Below, piece by piece: positions 9,831 through 21,564 of a stretch of DNA of 64,000 bases. A program made the position numbers and the translations under genes. The stretch is from NCBI GenBank assembly GCA_022419385.1, contig JAJUBI010000007.1, forward strand, positions 1,831,768 through 1,895,767, written 5' to 3'. Position 1 is the stretch's first letter, and every line of letters begins with the position of its first letter. This DNA comes from Paraconiothyrium sp. Pb-2020 (Eukaryota > Ascomycota > Dothideomycetes > Pleosporales > Didymosphaeriaceae). Under the pieces are notes generated by a model that saw only the letters and a program-made list of their open reading frames with translations, searched no databases and was not told the origin of the DNA.

Positions 9831-10949
9831 TGACACACACGCCATCACAACCGGCCTTGCCTCCGGTTACTTTACACAGCCCCCAACCACTGACGCTTGG
9901 GGTCTGAACAACCTTCATGAAGTGGTTTTAGCGTACGACTCCGGGTTCCAGGCCTTTCGCCGGCCTATACGGTACTCGTTCCGCGACCCACCGCTTAGTG
10001 AAACGGGCCGAATTTTTTATTCAGCATCAGGTGTCAGGTCACTCCATCCCCACTCGACAGCGCCTGAGACGACTCCACTCTTCCTTCCATGTTTGTCTAC
10101 TACACACTATTGATTTAATCAGCTCTACCGGCTTTCATTACTTCTCTTTATAGATACCCAGAGTGCGCTCAGCATATTCGAGCGCGACCGAGTCACGGTC
10201 TTGTCGATCGCTTTCCACGATCGCAGGGGTCTACGATATCGGCGTTATCTAGAACAGGATTTATTGGGAACGGTACACAAGGTGGCCTTGCTCTCATGAG
10301 GAGTTGGTCAGGCGTGCGTGATCGTCATCCAGGTGGCGCACGTGGACGCATGAACTGATGATACTCTTCCGAGGAAAGCAACATCGTACAGATGTCATGT
10401 CGTATCAGGTACAGGGTTTTGTGCTTTCATCGCTATCAGCGCCCTTTCTCGGTAACTCCGAATTCAATCCGCTTACTGTTCCGCAATCGTATTTGGTGTT
10501 ATGCTTAAGTATATATGTGAATCGTGGAGCTGCAAACATCCTGCCTGATTGAAAGTTTGAGACGGCATTGCTTAGCCTAGAGTGCCATCAGGAACTAAAA
10601 CGTGTGATGAGGTACAGTAGCGCATGTAGCCTATCTCTACCCATCATGTCAAGCTGCATTGCAGGGTGGTCCGAAACGTGACTAGAACGTTGAATGCAGC
10701 GAAGCCTATCATGATGAAGGACGGTAAAGATGCTCAGGTGTGGCAAGCTCATCTGACTGCTTTGAGAGTATAATTGTTGGTTGTATGTGAGCGAGACTGG
10801 GTAATCGATGGTAAATTTAATCTCCAATTTTGTCAATCAACTATGTCGAGCGTTGGATGTTCCGGTCTATTACAAAGGTCGTAACCGGGCATCTTGCCCA
10901 AATGCTCAACACATAGATGAAAGCGGTGCAAAAATACTGCCTGTTCCAC
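9831..10949. other. Intergenic between convergent genes
   Basis: No gene or repeat is recognised between the 3' end of the Cys-rich protein gene and the 3' end of homoserine dehydrogenase. The right part is AT-richer, as expected for a terminator region. Confidence 0.45.
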
Positions 10950-12199
10950 CTAGCGAATAAGTCTAAGAACCCGCAACAGGTCGCCGGTGACACCCATGGC
11001 TGTAACCTCCCCACCAGCCCCAGCACCTTGGATGATGAGCGGGTTGTCACCATATCGCTTGGTATAAAAAGCGATGATGTTATCGCTGCCCTTCAGCGCA
11101 GCGATAGGGTGGCTCTTGTCGAACTTCTCAAGTCCGACCTTGACATCACCCTTCTGCACGTCTATGCTGCCGACGAAGCGGACTACCTTGTCTTCCTTCT
11201 CGGCGTCGGCCTTGAGCTGGTCCATCTGGCCGTCGAACTCGGGCAAGCGGGACAAGAACTCGTCGCCCGAAGAGGCGGACTCTAGCTCCTTGGGTATGAG
11301 GGACTGGACGGGGAAGGAGGTTGGTGACTCGACTTTCAGACCAGCAATACGTGCCTGCAATAATCTTAGGTTAGCATAGTTTGACGAGACAAAGCTTACG
11401 AAGACAACGTACCAAAATGGTAAGCTTGCGAGCAACATCCAGACCGTTCAGGTCCTCGCGTGGATCTGGCTCTGTGTAGCCAAGCTCTTTGGCCTTCTTC
11501 ACTTCAGCGGAGAACTTGCCTCCACCCCCGTTAGTCGGCTGGAACGAATTGAAGAGGAAGCTCATCGTGCCACTGAAAACACCCTCTATCTTGCAGATCT
11601 CATCACCCGTCCTTATGAGGTCCTTCAGGGTGACAATGACAGGAAGTCCAGCACCAACGGAAGACTCGTGGAACACATAGCCTCCAGCTCCGAGGCCATT
11701 GGCGCCAGTGCCGTTGGAAGCAACGTGGAAGATGTCCTCCCAGAGCTTGTATGAGCCTGAGAAGGCCTTTTTGTTGGGCGTCACAATCGAGATACCCTTC
11801 TTCAGGAACAGAGGGTACGAATCGGCGACCTCCTGGTTCGATGTGTTATCGACGAGGACGACCTTGCCCGGAGCTTTGACGAGGTAGTCGGCGAGCTGTG
11901 GGGGAGGCAGCGGTGCGGTAGAGGAAGCCTTTAGCTCGGATTCCCAGCTCGAGAGCTGTTGGGATTTGTAGTCGGCGTGGAGAAGAGCCTTCTTAGATGT
12001 GCTAAGGTATATGAGAGAGAGATATGTGGGCGCGCTAGGTGATTGTGAGAGAGATTGTGCGAGAGCTGAAAGCTGGCTCAGGAAGCACTTTCCGACGCCT
12101 CCAGCACCTGTTGATGGTCAATGTTCTGTTCAATGGCATGATCCATCAGGAGGGGTAGCTACCAATGACTGCGACGAAGACCTGGCGTGGGAGGGGCAT
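10950..12199 (-). CDS. HOM6: Homoserine dehydrogenase
   Basis: Three exons (12199-12163, 12107-11413, 11354-10950) join to 378 residues, a normal length for the monofunctional fungal enzyme. It reduces aspartate-4-semialdehyde to homoserine with NAD(P)H, the branch point to methionine and threonine. Joining exons 1 and 2 restores the Rossmann motif VAVIGAGGVGKCFLSQL at residues 9-25. VDNTS and SIVTPNKKAFSGSYKLW follow. The dimer/substrate region includes GYVFHESSVGAGLPV, FSGTMSFLFNSF and the catalytic-loop motif KAKELGYTEPDPREDLNGLDVARK. The C-terminus has IIQGAGAGGEVTAMGV. The introns are 55 and 58 nt with GTAGCT/CAG and GTACGT/CAG ends. The gene is divergent from the CCDC174-like gene, with a 455-bp shared upstream region. 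Confidence 0.93.
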
Positions 12200-12654
12200 G
12201 ATTGTGCGTTGTTGTCAATGTGAGTATCTAGATGGGCCGTGTTCGTTGATGTAGAAGAGCTATGCACCTGTGTAGAGGATCAATTAGGTTTTTACCGTCC
12301 AAGGTGACAAGAAACATTCACCCCGCTCTGCACTTGTGTTTGCGGTCCCGCCCCCCACCAACACCGAAGCTATCCTACCTTAGTAGCTTCCGGTTCCCGA
12401 CATCGCCCACCAGGGATCTTCAGCCTTACGGGTAGCGCTACGGGATCCCAAACCGACCGTGGCTCATCGGCCGTCGTTGCTGTTTACGCGACCTGTCGCT
12501 GTCGTCAGGAAGACCGTCTTCTGCGAACCCAGCACGCGCGTGACCGAACCAAACCCGCATTCTGAGCCTGCCAAGAAGGTGACGACCAACAGTGCCAGTT
12601 CCACCAACACAAACATCAGTCATCACCGCAGCCGCCACACACCCTCCTCCGACC
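12200..12654. promoter_or_regulatory. Bidirectional promoter, HOM6 / CCDC174-like
   Basis: This 455-bp gap separates two divergent start codons (12199 minus, 12655 plus). It must carry both promoters. It has C-rich and CCACC-type runs. I did not recognise a perfect Gcn4/CpcA box (TGACTCA) within it. Confidence 0.5.
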
Positions 12655-13677
12655 ATGTCGCACATGTCCAAAAAAGATGCACATCTCTACAGCCAAAGAT
12701 GCCCCGCGTCTCGCTCAAAAGGCAAACCGATCTCTTCCGCCGGCTCTCTGGCCTTCTCGTCCACGCTCTCTAACCTTATACAATCCGCATCTACAGACGC
12801 CAACAAGCCCACCACCGGCCGCGCACGAATTGCCAAAGAAGACATCTTCAAGTCACGAAACAAGGGCGTCAATAAGCGCGCGGCGAAAGATCTGGAAGAC
12901 TCTCAGTTCACGCAGAAGCACCGAAAGCTCACAAGCGACGAGAGAGCAGAGGATGAGGCACACTGGAAGCGCGCAAAGCGGCGCATGGAGGAGAAGGCCC
13001 GGCTTTACAATGCGCTAAAGCGGGGCGACATAGAAGATGTTGATGACAAGTACGGCGTAGACTTCGATGCGAAGTGGGCGGAGAAGCAGAAGAAGGGAGA
13101 GGCGGACTCAGATTCTTCAAGCTCCGAGTCGGAGGTGTCAGACGAGGAGCTTATAGAATATCAGGATGAGTTTGGCCGGACACGCAAGGGAACTCGGGCA
13201 GAGATCGCAAGGGAAGAGCGTAGGAAACGTACGCTTGCGGCCGATGAACCGGATCGTTTCACTGCGCGACCTAGTATGCCTACGAATATCATCTACGGGG
13301 ACACGGTTCAGAGTGAGGCTTTCAATCCGGACGAAACCATCGCACAACAAATGGCCGATCTTGCTGCAAAACGCGACAAGGAACTTACCCCGCCTCCAGA
13401 CGAGCACTTTGATGGGCGCAAGGAAGCACGACAACGTGGAACAGGCTTCATGCACTTTTCTAAGGATGAGGAGGAGAGGAAGCAGCAGATGTCGAATTTG
13501 GAGAAGGAGAGGCAAGAGACGGAGAAAGCACGCCGTGAGCGCAAAGAGCAGATTGAAAAGAGGAAGGAGATGATCAAGGAAAAGAAACGTGCGATACAGG
13601 AGAAGCGGGCCAAAGGGCAGGCTGATCGGTTTTTGCATGAGCTGGGAGCTGAGTTGTTTGGCGATAAAAAGGAGTAG
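12655..13677 (+). CDS. CCDC174-like coiled-coil protein
   Basis: The frame is open from 12592, but that codon is GTG. The first ATG in frame is at 12655 (MSHMSKKDAHLY), giving 340 residues. Highly charged helices run from about residue 80 to the end, with the signatures YGVDFDAKWAEKQKK and IEYQDEFGRTRKGTRAE seen in CCDC174 proteins (a YGVDFxxKW core and a DEFGRTR motif). The C-terminal 90 residues form an almost pure Glu/Lys/Arg coiled coil. Animal CCDC174 is nuclear and associates with the exon-junction complex and spliceosome; a nuclear RNA-related role is inferred here. There is no intron. The N-terminal 20 residues are poorly typical, so a different start is possible. Confidence 0.7.
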   Translation: MSHMSKKDAHLYSQRCPASRSKGKPISSAGSLAFSSTLSNLIQSASTDANKPTTGRARIAKEDIFKSRNKGVNKRAAKDLEDSQFTQKHRKLTSDERAEDEAHWKRAKRRMEEKARLYNALKRGDIEDVDDKYGVDFDAKWAEKQKKGEADSDSSSSESEVSDEELIEYQDEFGRTRKGTRAEIAREERRKRTLAADEPDRFTARPSMPTNIIYGDTVQSEAFNPDETIAQQMADLAAKRDKELTPPPDEHFDGRKEARQRGTGFMHFSKDEEERKQQMSNLEKERQETEKARRERKEQIEKRKEMIKEKKRAIQEKRAKGQADRFLHELGAELFGDKKE

Positions 13678-13974
13678 GGGTGGACAGCACATGAGCAAAG
13701 ACGTTATGATACCCAGTCGCTATATATAATGATACTCTTTCGAATCCTGGTAACAGACTTCTAATTGAGTTCATATCACTTGCACGCTGTTATGCTGAGG
13801 ACTGTCTGCTGCAACAAGCGTAGATGTACAGGATGCGGGGATCAAGTGGGTTTGGGCCGATTAAGGAAAGCAACGTAAAGAAGAATGGGAGACAGCAATA
13901 TGAGAGGTGAGTGAATGCCGCTCGTAGATAAATGCAAGCAGAACTAGTTCACTTAGACGGCTTTCATTTCACAG

Positions 13975-14857
13975 ATTGTGGAAGGCGTGGCTAGTCCACC
14001 GTGTCCTTATACCTCTTACACTGAATCTCGCCACGGTTCATATCCATACCATTCCCGGCAGTGGATGCCACCGCCAGATGTTCGCTTTGGTAAGTGACAT
14101 ATCAAATACACGCCGACTGCAGCTAATTGCACCAATTCTTCTTCAGGAGACCCTTGGCCTGGAGACTGTGTCGTCAACGACCTAAACCACTCCCTGCTCC
14201 CACAAGACGATCCACCACTGTGCGCCGCTTGCTAGGGGCTTCAGTGAACTCTGAGTAGCGCTGTTCCGGCTACAAGGACATCCATTATTGCAACAGGACC
14301 TGCCAGACCGCCAACTGGCCGATTCACAAACTTAGCTACAGGTCTTCTTCAATGCTGGCACCTCAACTCGTCTGAGCTCAGAATACGATCGCACGCTGCT
14401 TTGACTCAGCTCTCCGCTCGCTTGTTCATCTAGCTCAAGTGTTGCCTGAACATTCGCGCATTCCCATCCTACGGCTGCACCTGACATACCTAGACACCTC
14501 GATAATCTTCCGTGACCACCGTCTACACTACAAGTTTACCATTCAGTAGGATCCAAATGAGCATCTAGGCCACTTGTTCTACCTAACAAGGCTGTCTGTA
14601 AGTTGGCCAGCGGGAAGGAAGCTAGATGTTGCCGTGGAGCCCTGGACAGATGTGGACATATCAGCCCTCGTACACGCAGGGGAGAACTTCAGACTATTGG
14701 CTCTTTACAAGGATCTGAAGGTTGACGAGAAGCCGCAGAATTTGTCAGCAGGAACACGGGTGGGGAATTATGGCACCAACGTTGGAGGCTACCAGCCAGC
14801 CCAAGCCAAAGAAGTAAGCCTGTATCCGCCGTTTGTCTACGTTTTTCACGAGAAATA
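13975..14857 (+). pseudogene. Relic of a MYND zinc-finger protein
   Basis: Pieces of one protein can be followed through frame breaks. From 13975 (after an ACAG acceptor-like site) a frame reads IVEGVASPPCPYTSYT up to 14090. It crosses a good intron (GTAAGT at 14091, CTAAT branch, TTCTTCAG at 14146) and continues GDPWPGDCVVNDLNHS to the first zinc pair CAAC at 14221-14232. An in-frame TAG (14233-14235) and TGA (14245-14247) follow. The rest of the MYND finger (YKDIHYCNRTCQTANWPIHK, about 14271-14330) lies in another frame, and its last expected Cys is Tyr. A further protein-like block (EPWTDVDISALVHAGENFRL) runs to 14857. The stops and frame change make it a pseudogene. What it did is unknown. 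Confidence 0.6.
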
Positions 14858-15544
14858 ATCGTCACTGCGTTTGACAGTGTTGTCTTTAGCAAGGCATCTG
14901 ATATGGTCGATTTGAAAAGCTCCTTTCCCAGCTTTTATGATTTTAGGTCGGTTTGCTATTAATTTGGTATTATTTCACAACATACTTCTTTCGACCTCGG
15001 TGCCTGCTTCAAAGACAAAGACAAGACCCACCACATGTAGAGAAGAAGTTGGAAAGATAAATCTCTTCTTATCGGTAAATAAACAATTAGTCACTCTGCC
15101 TCTCATAGATAGGTGCGTAGCCGTTAGCCTGACCTTACAGATATATGATTAACCAATCGCTATAAACTAATAGTAAGTTCAGCCAATAAACCCGCATAGA
15201 AGACAAGAACCTCGCACTTTTCCACAATTTGTACTAGAGGCCGTGGGTCATTTCTTTGTGGAGAGCACCAACAACCGCTACATAGATATACGAATGGGTA
15301 GAGAAGTTTCCTCCCCAATATTTCCAGTCGGGGAGTCTGATACACCCGAAATTAACACGTCTACTTGCTCCTTGTGGATGGCATAGTCGAGTGACGAAGC
15401 CCTTCGATATCATGATGATCGATCCAAGTTGGGTTACTGCAAGTATGGATTATCGTGCGGGCGCATTGGTTGTTATTCCTCGCACGTTGATCAAACCTAA
15501 CGTAGTGATGCGAGTATCGTCTTTGGCGTCCCCGTTTTCTAATC
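14858..15544. other. Intergenic
   Basis: No gene is supported. The segment lies between the MYND relic and the 3' end of the 2EXR gene. It may hold more decayed sequence of the relic, but I cannot follow it. Confidence 0.4.
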
Positions 15545-16538
15545 TCATCTCGCACCCTCAACCATTACCTCCCTAACCCACTCCGCAAAACCCACCTCCA
15601 CACTCTTACTAAAAGCAATCCAAAAAGCCATCGTTTCACTCACTGCCCCAGGACAATGTTCAACCAAAGCCTGAACAGTCACCTCCCTCAAACCTTTCAC
15701 CTCAAACAGCTGCTCTACCCATGTCAAGTCCGCGCCGCCCACACTACCACCCCATTCGTTCTTCATCCTCTGCATCAACCCAAGCGCCTCTTTCGAGATA
15801 GGCGCTACATTGTCCCAACCATCCTTGCCAGGCTTTCCCGCGATGATGGATAGATTGAGTCCGGACAGGCAGAGGTTTCGGGAGATGTAAGTGCAAAGCG
15901 CCGCCCATTCGAGGCGGTCAAATTCCTTGGTGTAGGGGAGGCCCTTTTTAGTGAGCGAGATTTGCCTCACATAATCTCTAGCTACCGGCGTTAGATCCGA
16001 AAAGAAAGGCACGGCTGCTTCGATGCTGGTATGGAAGCTGAACGTGTAGTTCGAATAAAGCACTTTTGCGGCCTCAATATGGATCTGGTGATTCAGCGCT
16101 AAGAGTGATGGCACTGATTGGCGAAGATGTGCGGTATATGGCGAGAGTAGGACGCGGTATGTCGTGGGTGTCGTGGTGGTGAGAAAGGGGCCTGACGCTC
16201 CTGTTATTATGCCTTCGTTTTGCGAGGAATACATATCAACAACGTGCGCAAAGCTAGTGCTGGACAGGGAGCTTACCAGTGCGGACGTGGTATGTGGAGC
16301 GATGTCTCCAGCCGCGGGAGCTGTGTACGCCGGCATATGGATCGATAGTTCGGACAGCGAGAGTGAATGGCGTGTCATTGGTGTCATTGGAGTGGTAGGT
16401 ATGGAAGTCCGGGAGCAGATTGGCGACTGAAGTAGAGTGTGAAGATGAGGGCGTTTTGGAAGGGAACAGCAGCGCTTCGTATATCATTAGGCGGATCTCA
16501 AACGGAAGGCGAAGCAGCGGTGAAGTCGCTTCGGCCAT
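15545..16538 (-). CDS. 2EXR-domain protein (fungal F-box-like family)
   Basis: Two exons (16538-16277 and 16200-15545) separated by a 76-nt intron (GTAAGC to AACAG) join to 305 residues. The split hides the join, because each half alone has a different frame. The N-terminal 2EXR motif is clear: LLRLPFEIRLMIYEALLFP at residues 8-26. The conserved middle LLALNHQIHIEAAKVLYSNYTFSFHT follows, as in the many Pezizomycotina proteins where an F-box-like helix pair precedes an EAxxVLYxxNxF block. These are presumed to act in protein-protein contacts; no molecular function is established. The C-terminus (WVEQLFEVKGLREVTVQALVEH) is helical. Confidence 0.75.
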
Positions 16539-18222
16539 CTTTTCCTCGTTGTGCGATCGTCTTCTGCGATATGAAATTTTTCTAGAATTGAAGACAAGAT
16601 GAAGATGCGACTTTAGTGGCCGACTATGTTGTTCTTATACTTGGTCAGCCACGGCGTCCATCCAGGTGCTCCTTGCTCACATCAATTCGTCCAAGCTTAT
16701 TGTCTCGCTTCCTACACCAACGTAGCTCTGCCCTCGCCCCAATTTGACGTTGAGGATGCGGACAGGCGTAGCTGAGGATTCTTAAATTTCGGTGGACTAC
16801 CATAATTGTATCCCAGACTTTGAATGTTTGGCTTTAGAGCCATCATGGTGCGATAAGCTTAATTTTGTGCTAATGCTCCGAGCCGCACCGACACCGATTG
16901 CCCATTCCCTAAGCAGCCCAGCTCCGATGTGCGACATGCAGTAGCGGCGCGGTTAGACGCCGTTTTTCGTGGATAATCTGGATCTAGCCGCCAAACATTG
17001 CGTAGGGGAAGTCTGGCGGTCAAGATGTTGGTAGGACGGCTTGCAAAAAGTGCGTTTCACCGTACATTCGCTAGGCTCCGAGGAGCGTAGATACCTTTCA
17101 AAAGGCGGTCGAGGCGAGGACCTACTCGTCCGTGGCTGCTTATAATCGAGGTCTGATCGCCGGATCCGCACTTACTCAAGCAAGCATGCAGCAATCATGT
17201 TAGCATGACCACTAACACGTCCACGCGAATAGTAAACATCTCACTGCTGTCTCATCGGAGTTCAGCGCTACTCGCAGGATCCTACCAGGTATGGCTGTCC
17301 CACCTGCGTTCAAACCTTAAATATCCCTGCGTACATCATCTTGGGACAATTTCTGCTCGTATGACAATGGCCTCACCGGAGATATCTCGCACTAGGCTTG
17401 CGACAAGTCTTGCGTCGGATGAAGTACTGTGTACTTCATGGGGTAGTAGGACAACCCGGGTTTGGAACCTTATACCCGATTCGACATGGCTCCTTAGAAG
17501 CATACCCGGGGAACCCTGATATACATGGAGATTGGGGGTATATAGGAACTTTGTATAGCCAATGAAAGTAACGTTGATACCTTCGTGGTACTGATATCCA
17601 TACAGGGTGGCGGTGAGTAAAGTGTGTGTTGTCAAAATCAACATCGTGGCTTCCACACACACAACAACAACACTAAGTCACGATCGTTTTGTCAGATGAT
17701 GATGCTTTCCCGTCACGCACGTTCACATTTCACTACACCGTCCCATCCCACCCACGTTCGCCTTGCCATTGTGCAAACTCCGTTTTCCCCATCCTAAACG
17801 ATACCAATGTTTAGACATTCCCTATCCTCGCCCGATAAAACAAAACCAACGAACAGACGTGAACAGAACAAGTTTTTTGCATCGATGCTTATAAAGTGAC
17901 CCACCCTTGCTCAAGACGCAAACAGGCAAAACGCCATTCTGATCCGATCCAGAAGTGAGAGGATGCAAGAGCAAAGCCAGATTCCAGACAAAAAAAAAGA
18001 TGAACAAGTTTCCGTCATAATACAAGTTAGGCCACTTTTAGCCATTAATCAATCAGACATGCAGGCAGAGTGAGGAGAGGAGTCGGGAAAGAAGAGATAG
18101 AAAGAGAACAGGTAACACTGCGTGGTAACCTTCTCCACGTTTAGCCACGACGTCGTGTGCAAAAGCGCAGCTAGAATGCCATCCTCCAATTTCAACTCAA
18201 GACGAGGTCCGCAGCGGGACCT
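16539..18222. other. Intergenic, 1.7 kb
   Basis: No gene is recognised. The left end is the promoter of the 2EXR gene. The right end (17700-18222) is AT-rich with A-runs and should be the 3' untranslated region and terminator of DEF1. Confidence 0.45.
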
Positions 18223-21096
18223 CTAGTGCTGTTGATAGTTCGTGCCCCAGCCGCCGCGGTTGTACGATCCATAGCCACCACCGAATCCACCGTATTGCCC
18301 AAAGTTGTTTTGATGGCTACCGGCGCCCTGGTGTCCCAATCCACCGAGACCGCCGTACTGATTACCCTGACCACCCTGCAGCTGGTTAAGGTGGCCTGGG
18401 TAGCCACCGAAGCCCTGTTGCTGGGGAAGCCCGCTCTGGCTGCCCTGGCTTTGGGGGTTATTCGTGGCGGAACCGGGGCGACCGGGCTGGGCACCGAGGG
18501 CAGAAGGGCTAGGTCCGCCACTTTTGCTGTCGCCGAAAGGCTTCAGAGAATCTTCGTTGGGGCCTTGTTGGCCGATCTGCTGTTGGCCGTAGGAGCTTTG
18601 GCCTCCGTAACCGCCCTGAGGCTGGCGATATGAATCCGGAATGCCACCAAAAGCGCCAGAACCGGCCGTGGCATTGTGCTGATTCTGTCCAGCACCCGAC
18701 ACAGATCTGCCATAGTCCCCTAATCCTCCTCCTAGCCCAGAGTCGCGGCCATGGGCAGAGGAGCCACCGAAAGCGCCAACGTTAGCTGGGGAAGATGAGT
18801 GTTGATCGAAGGAACCCTGGGGAGGCATCCCGCCGTAGTGGTGCGATTGACCATACATGCTCTTTCCGAAGTTTGCGTACCCACCTTGACCGTAGCCGCC
18901 GTATTGACTGGCGTAGTTGGCGTAGTATGGGTTCGATGCATAGTATGGGTGAGAGTAAGGGTAGTTGCCCGCATGCCCTGGCTGACCATGGGGTTGCTGC
19001 ATATGCTGACCTTGCTGCTGTGACGCAGGGCCGCTCGGGTGCTGACCGCCCAACGCCGGGTTAGGGGTGTTGTGGCCGCTGTTCTGTGCCTCGTTGTATC
19101 GAGACTGCGACTGTTGTTGAGATTGAGTTTGGGAAAAGGATGAATCGGTAGGACCCGCACCAAACGCACTGCCAGTACGCTGCTGAGCAACGCCAGCTTC
19201 TTGCTGGCTTGGGGTCCCCTGTTGAGCATAGCTGCCGTAATATTGCTGGTATGCGGCAGAGCGCTGTTGGTCGGAGGTGGGGTATTGAGACCCAAATGCC
19301 TCTGGGGCGGACGAGAACCCACCAATCTGAGTCTGAGATGGCTGTTGCTGAGCCTGTTGTTGACCTGAGTAGTCGTATTGGCTGGACTGCGGCGCTTGCT
19401 GCCCGAATGGATCATAGGGCTTCTGTGGGGGTGCCGCGGTCTCCGCCTGTCCATAGCGACCAAACTGGTTGTAAGGCTGCTGGTTTTGTGAGCCTTGGTT
19501 CTGCATTGCCTGGGAGGCGAGAGGGTTTGATGGGGATTGTTGTGACAGCGGCTGCTGAGTCACAGGAGGCAGACCAGGAGCCTGCTTGGGTGTAGGGATC
19601 GACTCCTGGGTCTGTGAGTCGGCGGCGGGCGCTTGACGTGGAGCCGGAGGGAGAGCTGCCCTTGGTTGCGCAACCGGCGAATGTTGTGGCGGCTGAGTCC
19701 GTGTCTCCGCATCTTCCCTATCTTCATCGACATCGAGGTCTTCCGCAGGATCGCCATTCAAACCCAAGCTGCCGAACTGGACTGCTGCCTGGTTCACAGC
19801 GTGGTTACCAGGCATAACAACCGCCTCTTGCTGTTCCAAAAGCCTCCGCTGGAAACTAGTGCTGCGATGCGCACCCGCAGTGGCCTTCAGCGCAGTCGTT
19901 TGATATCCTCCAATGCCGGGACGGCCGATAGGTGCTTGGCCACCTGCGCTCAAGGGGGTTGCGACACTTGCAAGACTTCCAATATCCTTCGAGCTGGCGA
20001 CCGTGCTAGCAACAGTCTCTGTGGGTGGACCATGCGTATCATCGGGCAGATGTTCGATATTGTCTTTGGTCAACTCATCCTTAGATGGGGTGAGGGTAAG
20101 CTCGGGTCCCGCTTCCTCGTTGTCAGGCGTCAACTTCGACGTATCATCGGCGGTAATTGGCGGCTCGTCAATAACCTCGTCCGCAACTGGAGGTGGGGGC
20201 ATTTCGGCTGCCTCGACCGTTGGTTCCTGTGCGACTCCGGACACCTCTGCAGGGGCGGATGCGGGCTCTTCTGGGGGCGGCGCTGGCTTCGCGACTGGCT
20301 TCGGAACCGCAGGCTTCGGAACGGTGGCGAACATGCTGGCCCACGTCTTCGCGGCGGGGGTTGCGGGAGCTGGAGCCTTGGACGCATGTATCTTCGCAGC
20401 GGGAGCCTCGGTGGCTTTGGGCTGTGCATCTTCTTTTGCTTCCGTGGCAGCAGGGACATCCCAAGCGTTCGACTCAGTGGTAGGAACTGAAGTCGCTACA
20501 GCAGCTCCACCGGTCCGTGTTCCATTAGAAGCTGCTCCACCACGGCCACGGAATCCTCCTCGACCACGGTCTGTACCGCGTCCTCTACCACGAATGCTAT
20601 CGCCTCCGCGGGCTCGACCACTACCTCCACGAATAGTCGAACCACTTTCATTTGCAGCAGCCGCGTCCTTCACCTTGGAGCGAGATCGGTCGTTGGCCTT
20701 CTTAACCTCAGCGAATTGGGAGACATGTCCTGGTAGGATAATCAGCAACGTTTGTTAGGCGCATGGGAACCGCCGCACGCCACGCGTAGCAGAGAGCATA
20801 TGTGCGGGGAGCGGCTTTGGAGACTCACCCTCGGTGATCTTCTCGATGGTCGAGGCAAGGTCGCCATCAGATTCTTCTAAAGCTAGCACCAAATCTACGT
20901 CCGCCCAGTCGGGGAAGAGCTCCTTCAGAGTGGTCAATTGCGATGAATATCGCTTTTTGAGCTCGCCCAGCTGACCCTGGTCTGCCGATGTGTCGATGGC
21001 GCCGTCGCCATTTGTCTGTTTGTTTGATCGCGGTCCTCGCGAGGCATGGCCTCCCCTACCGCCGCGAGCGGAACTCCTGCCGCGCGCAGGCCTGGA
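18223..21096 (-). CDS. DEF1: RNA polymerase II degradation factor Def1-like (CUE domain)
   Basis: Two exons are secure: 21096-20829 and 20729-18223, with a 99-nt intron (GTGAGT to CCAG). They encode at least 924 residues. A CUE domain (QLTTLKELFPDWADVDLVLALEESDGDLASTIEKITEG) is followed by HVSQFAEVKKANDRSR, an RGG-rich patch and WASMFATVPKP. The last 450 residues are Gln/Gly/Tyr/Ser-rich and low in complexity. This is the layout of Def1, which binds ubiquitin and recruits Elongin-Cullin ligase to arrested RNA polymerase II. In yeast the Gln-rich tail is removed by proteasome processing so the protein can enter the nucleus. The initiation codon is not resolved. The first secure codon follows a TACAG acceptor at 21097, and the nearby ATGs are out of frame. 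Confidence 0.8.
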
Positions 21097-21118
21097 CTGT
21101 ACATATGGTGTCAGACAT

Positions 21119-21564
21119 ATGGTGTCGTGATGTGTGTGGAAGTATGCGGGCGAAATGGAGCTCCTTGGTGGTGGGGATGATGTAGTTAGAAGGGGAGGTG
21201 CGGTTGGGGCTAAAAGAAGTAACAAGCTAGGCTTGGCAGGCAGGCGCTGGGGGTCTAGCGCTGGGTCGAGCACTGGAGGTTACGAGCGAGGTGATTGCAT
21301 GTGAGGTGAAGCGGTTGCGAGGATGGACTCAGAGCGCGCGCGCTGGCTGTGCGCAGCTGTTGCCGTTTCCAAGGCTGGTTGGGCTGATGCATCACGTGCC
21401 CCTGGCAATCCTCTGTGCAAGTGGGAACTGTGCCGCGGCTCCAGGGCTCCACCCAAGTCCGCCAGTGCAGGCCGTCATCACGCCTCACCTCACCGGACGC
21501 CGCTGTCAATCGTCACCGTCTACAGCCACGTCGACCGGCTGCCTCGAGTACAACCTCGTCCACC
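21119..21564. promoter_or_regulatory. Upstream region between DEF1 and the gene at 21565
   Basis: This divergent gap should hold both promoters and the missing DEF1 5' exon or leader. Immediately downstream (21102-21127) a 12-nt string ACATATGGTGTC occurs twice with a 14-nt period. Confidence 0.4.

Noticed and set aside
12592..12654. Upstream extension of the CCDC174-like frame
   Set aside because: The first codon is GTG; the first ATG is at 12655 and the upstream residues look like translated leader.
19633..20758. Long plus-strand frames of 281-285 codons within DEF1
   Set aside because: They are antisense to Def1, and their Arg/Gly- or Ser/Ala-rich content mirrors the low-complexity Def1 codons.
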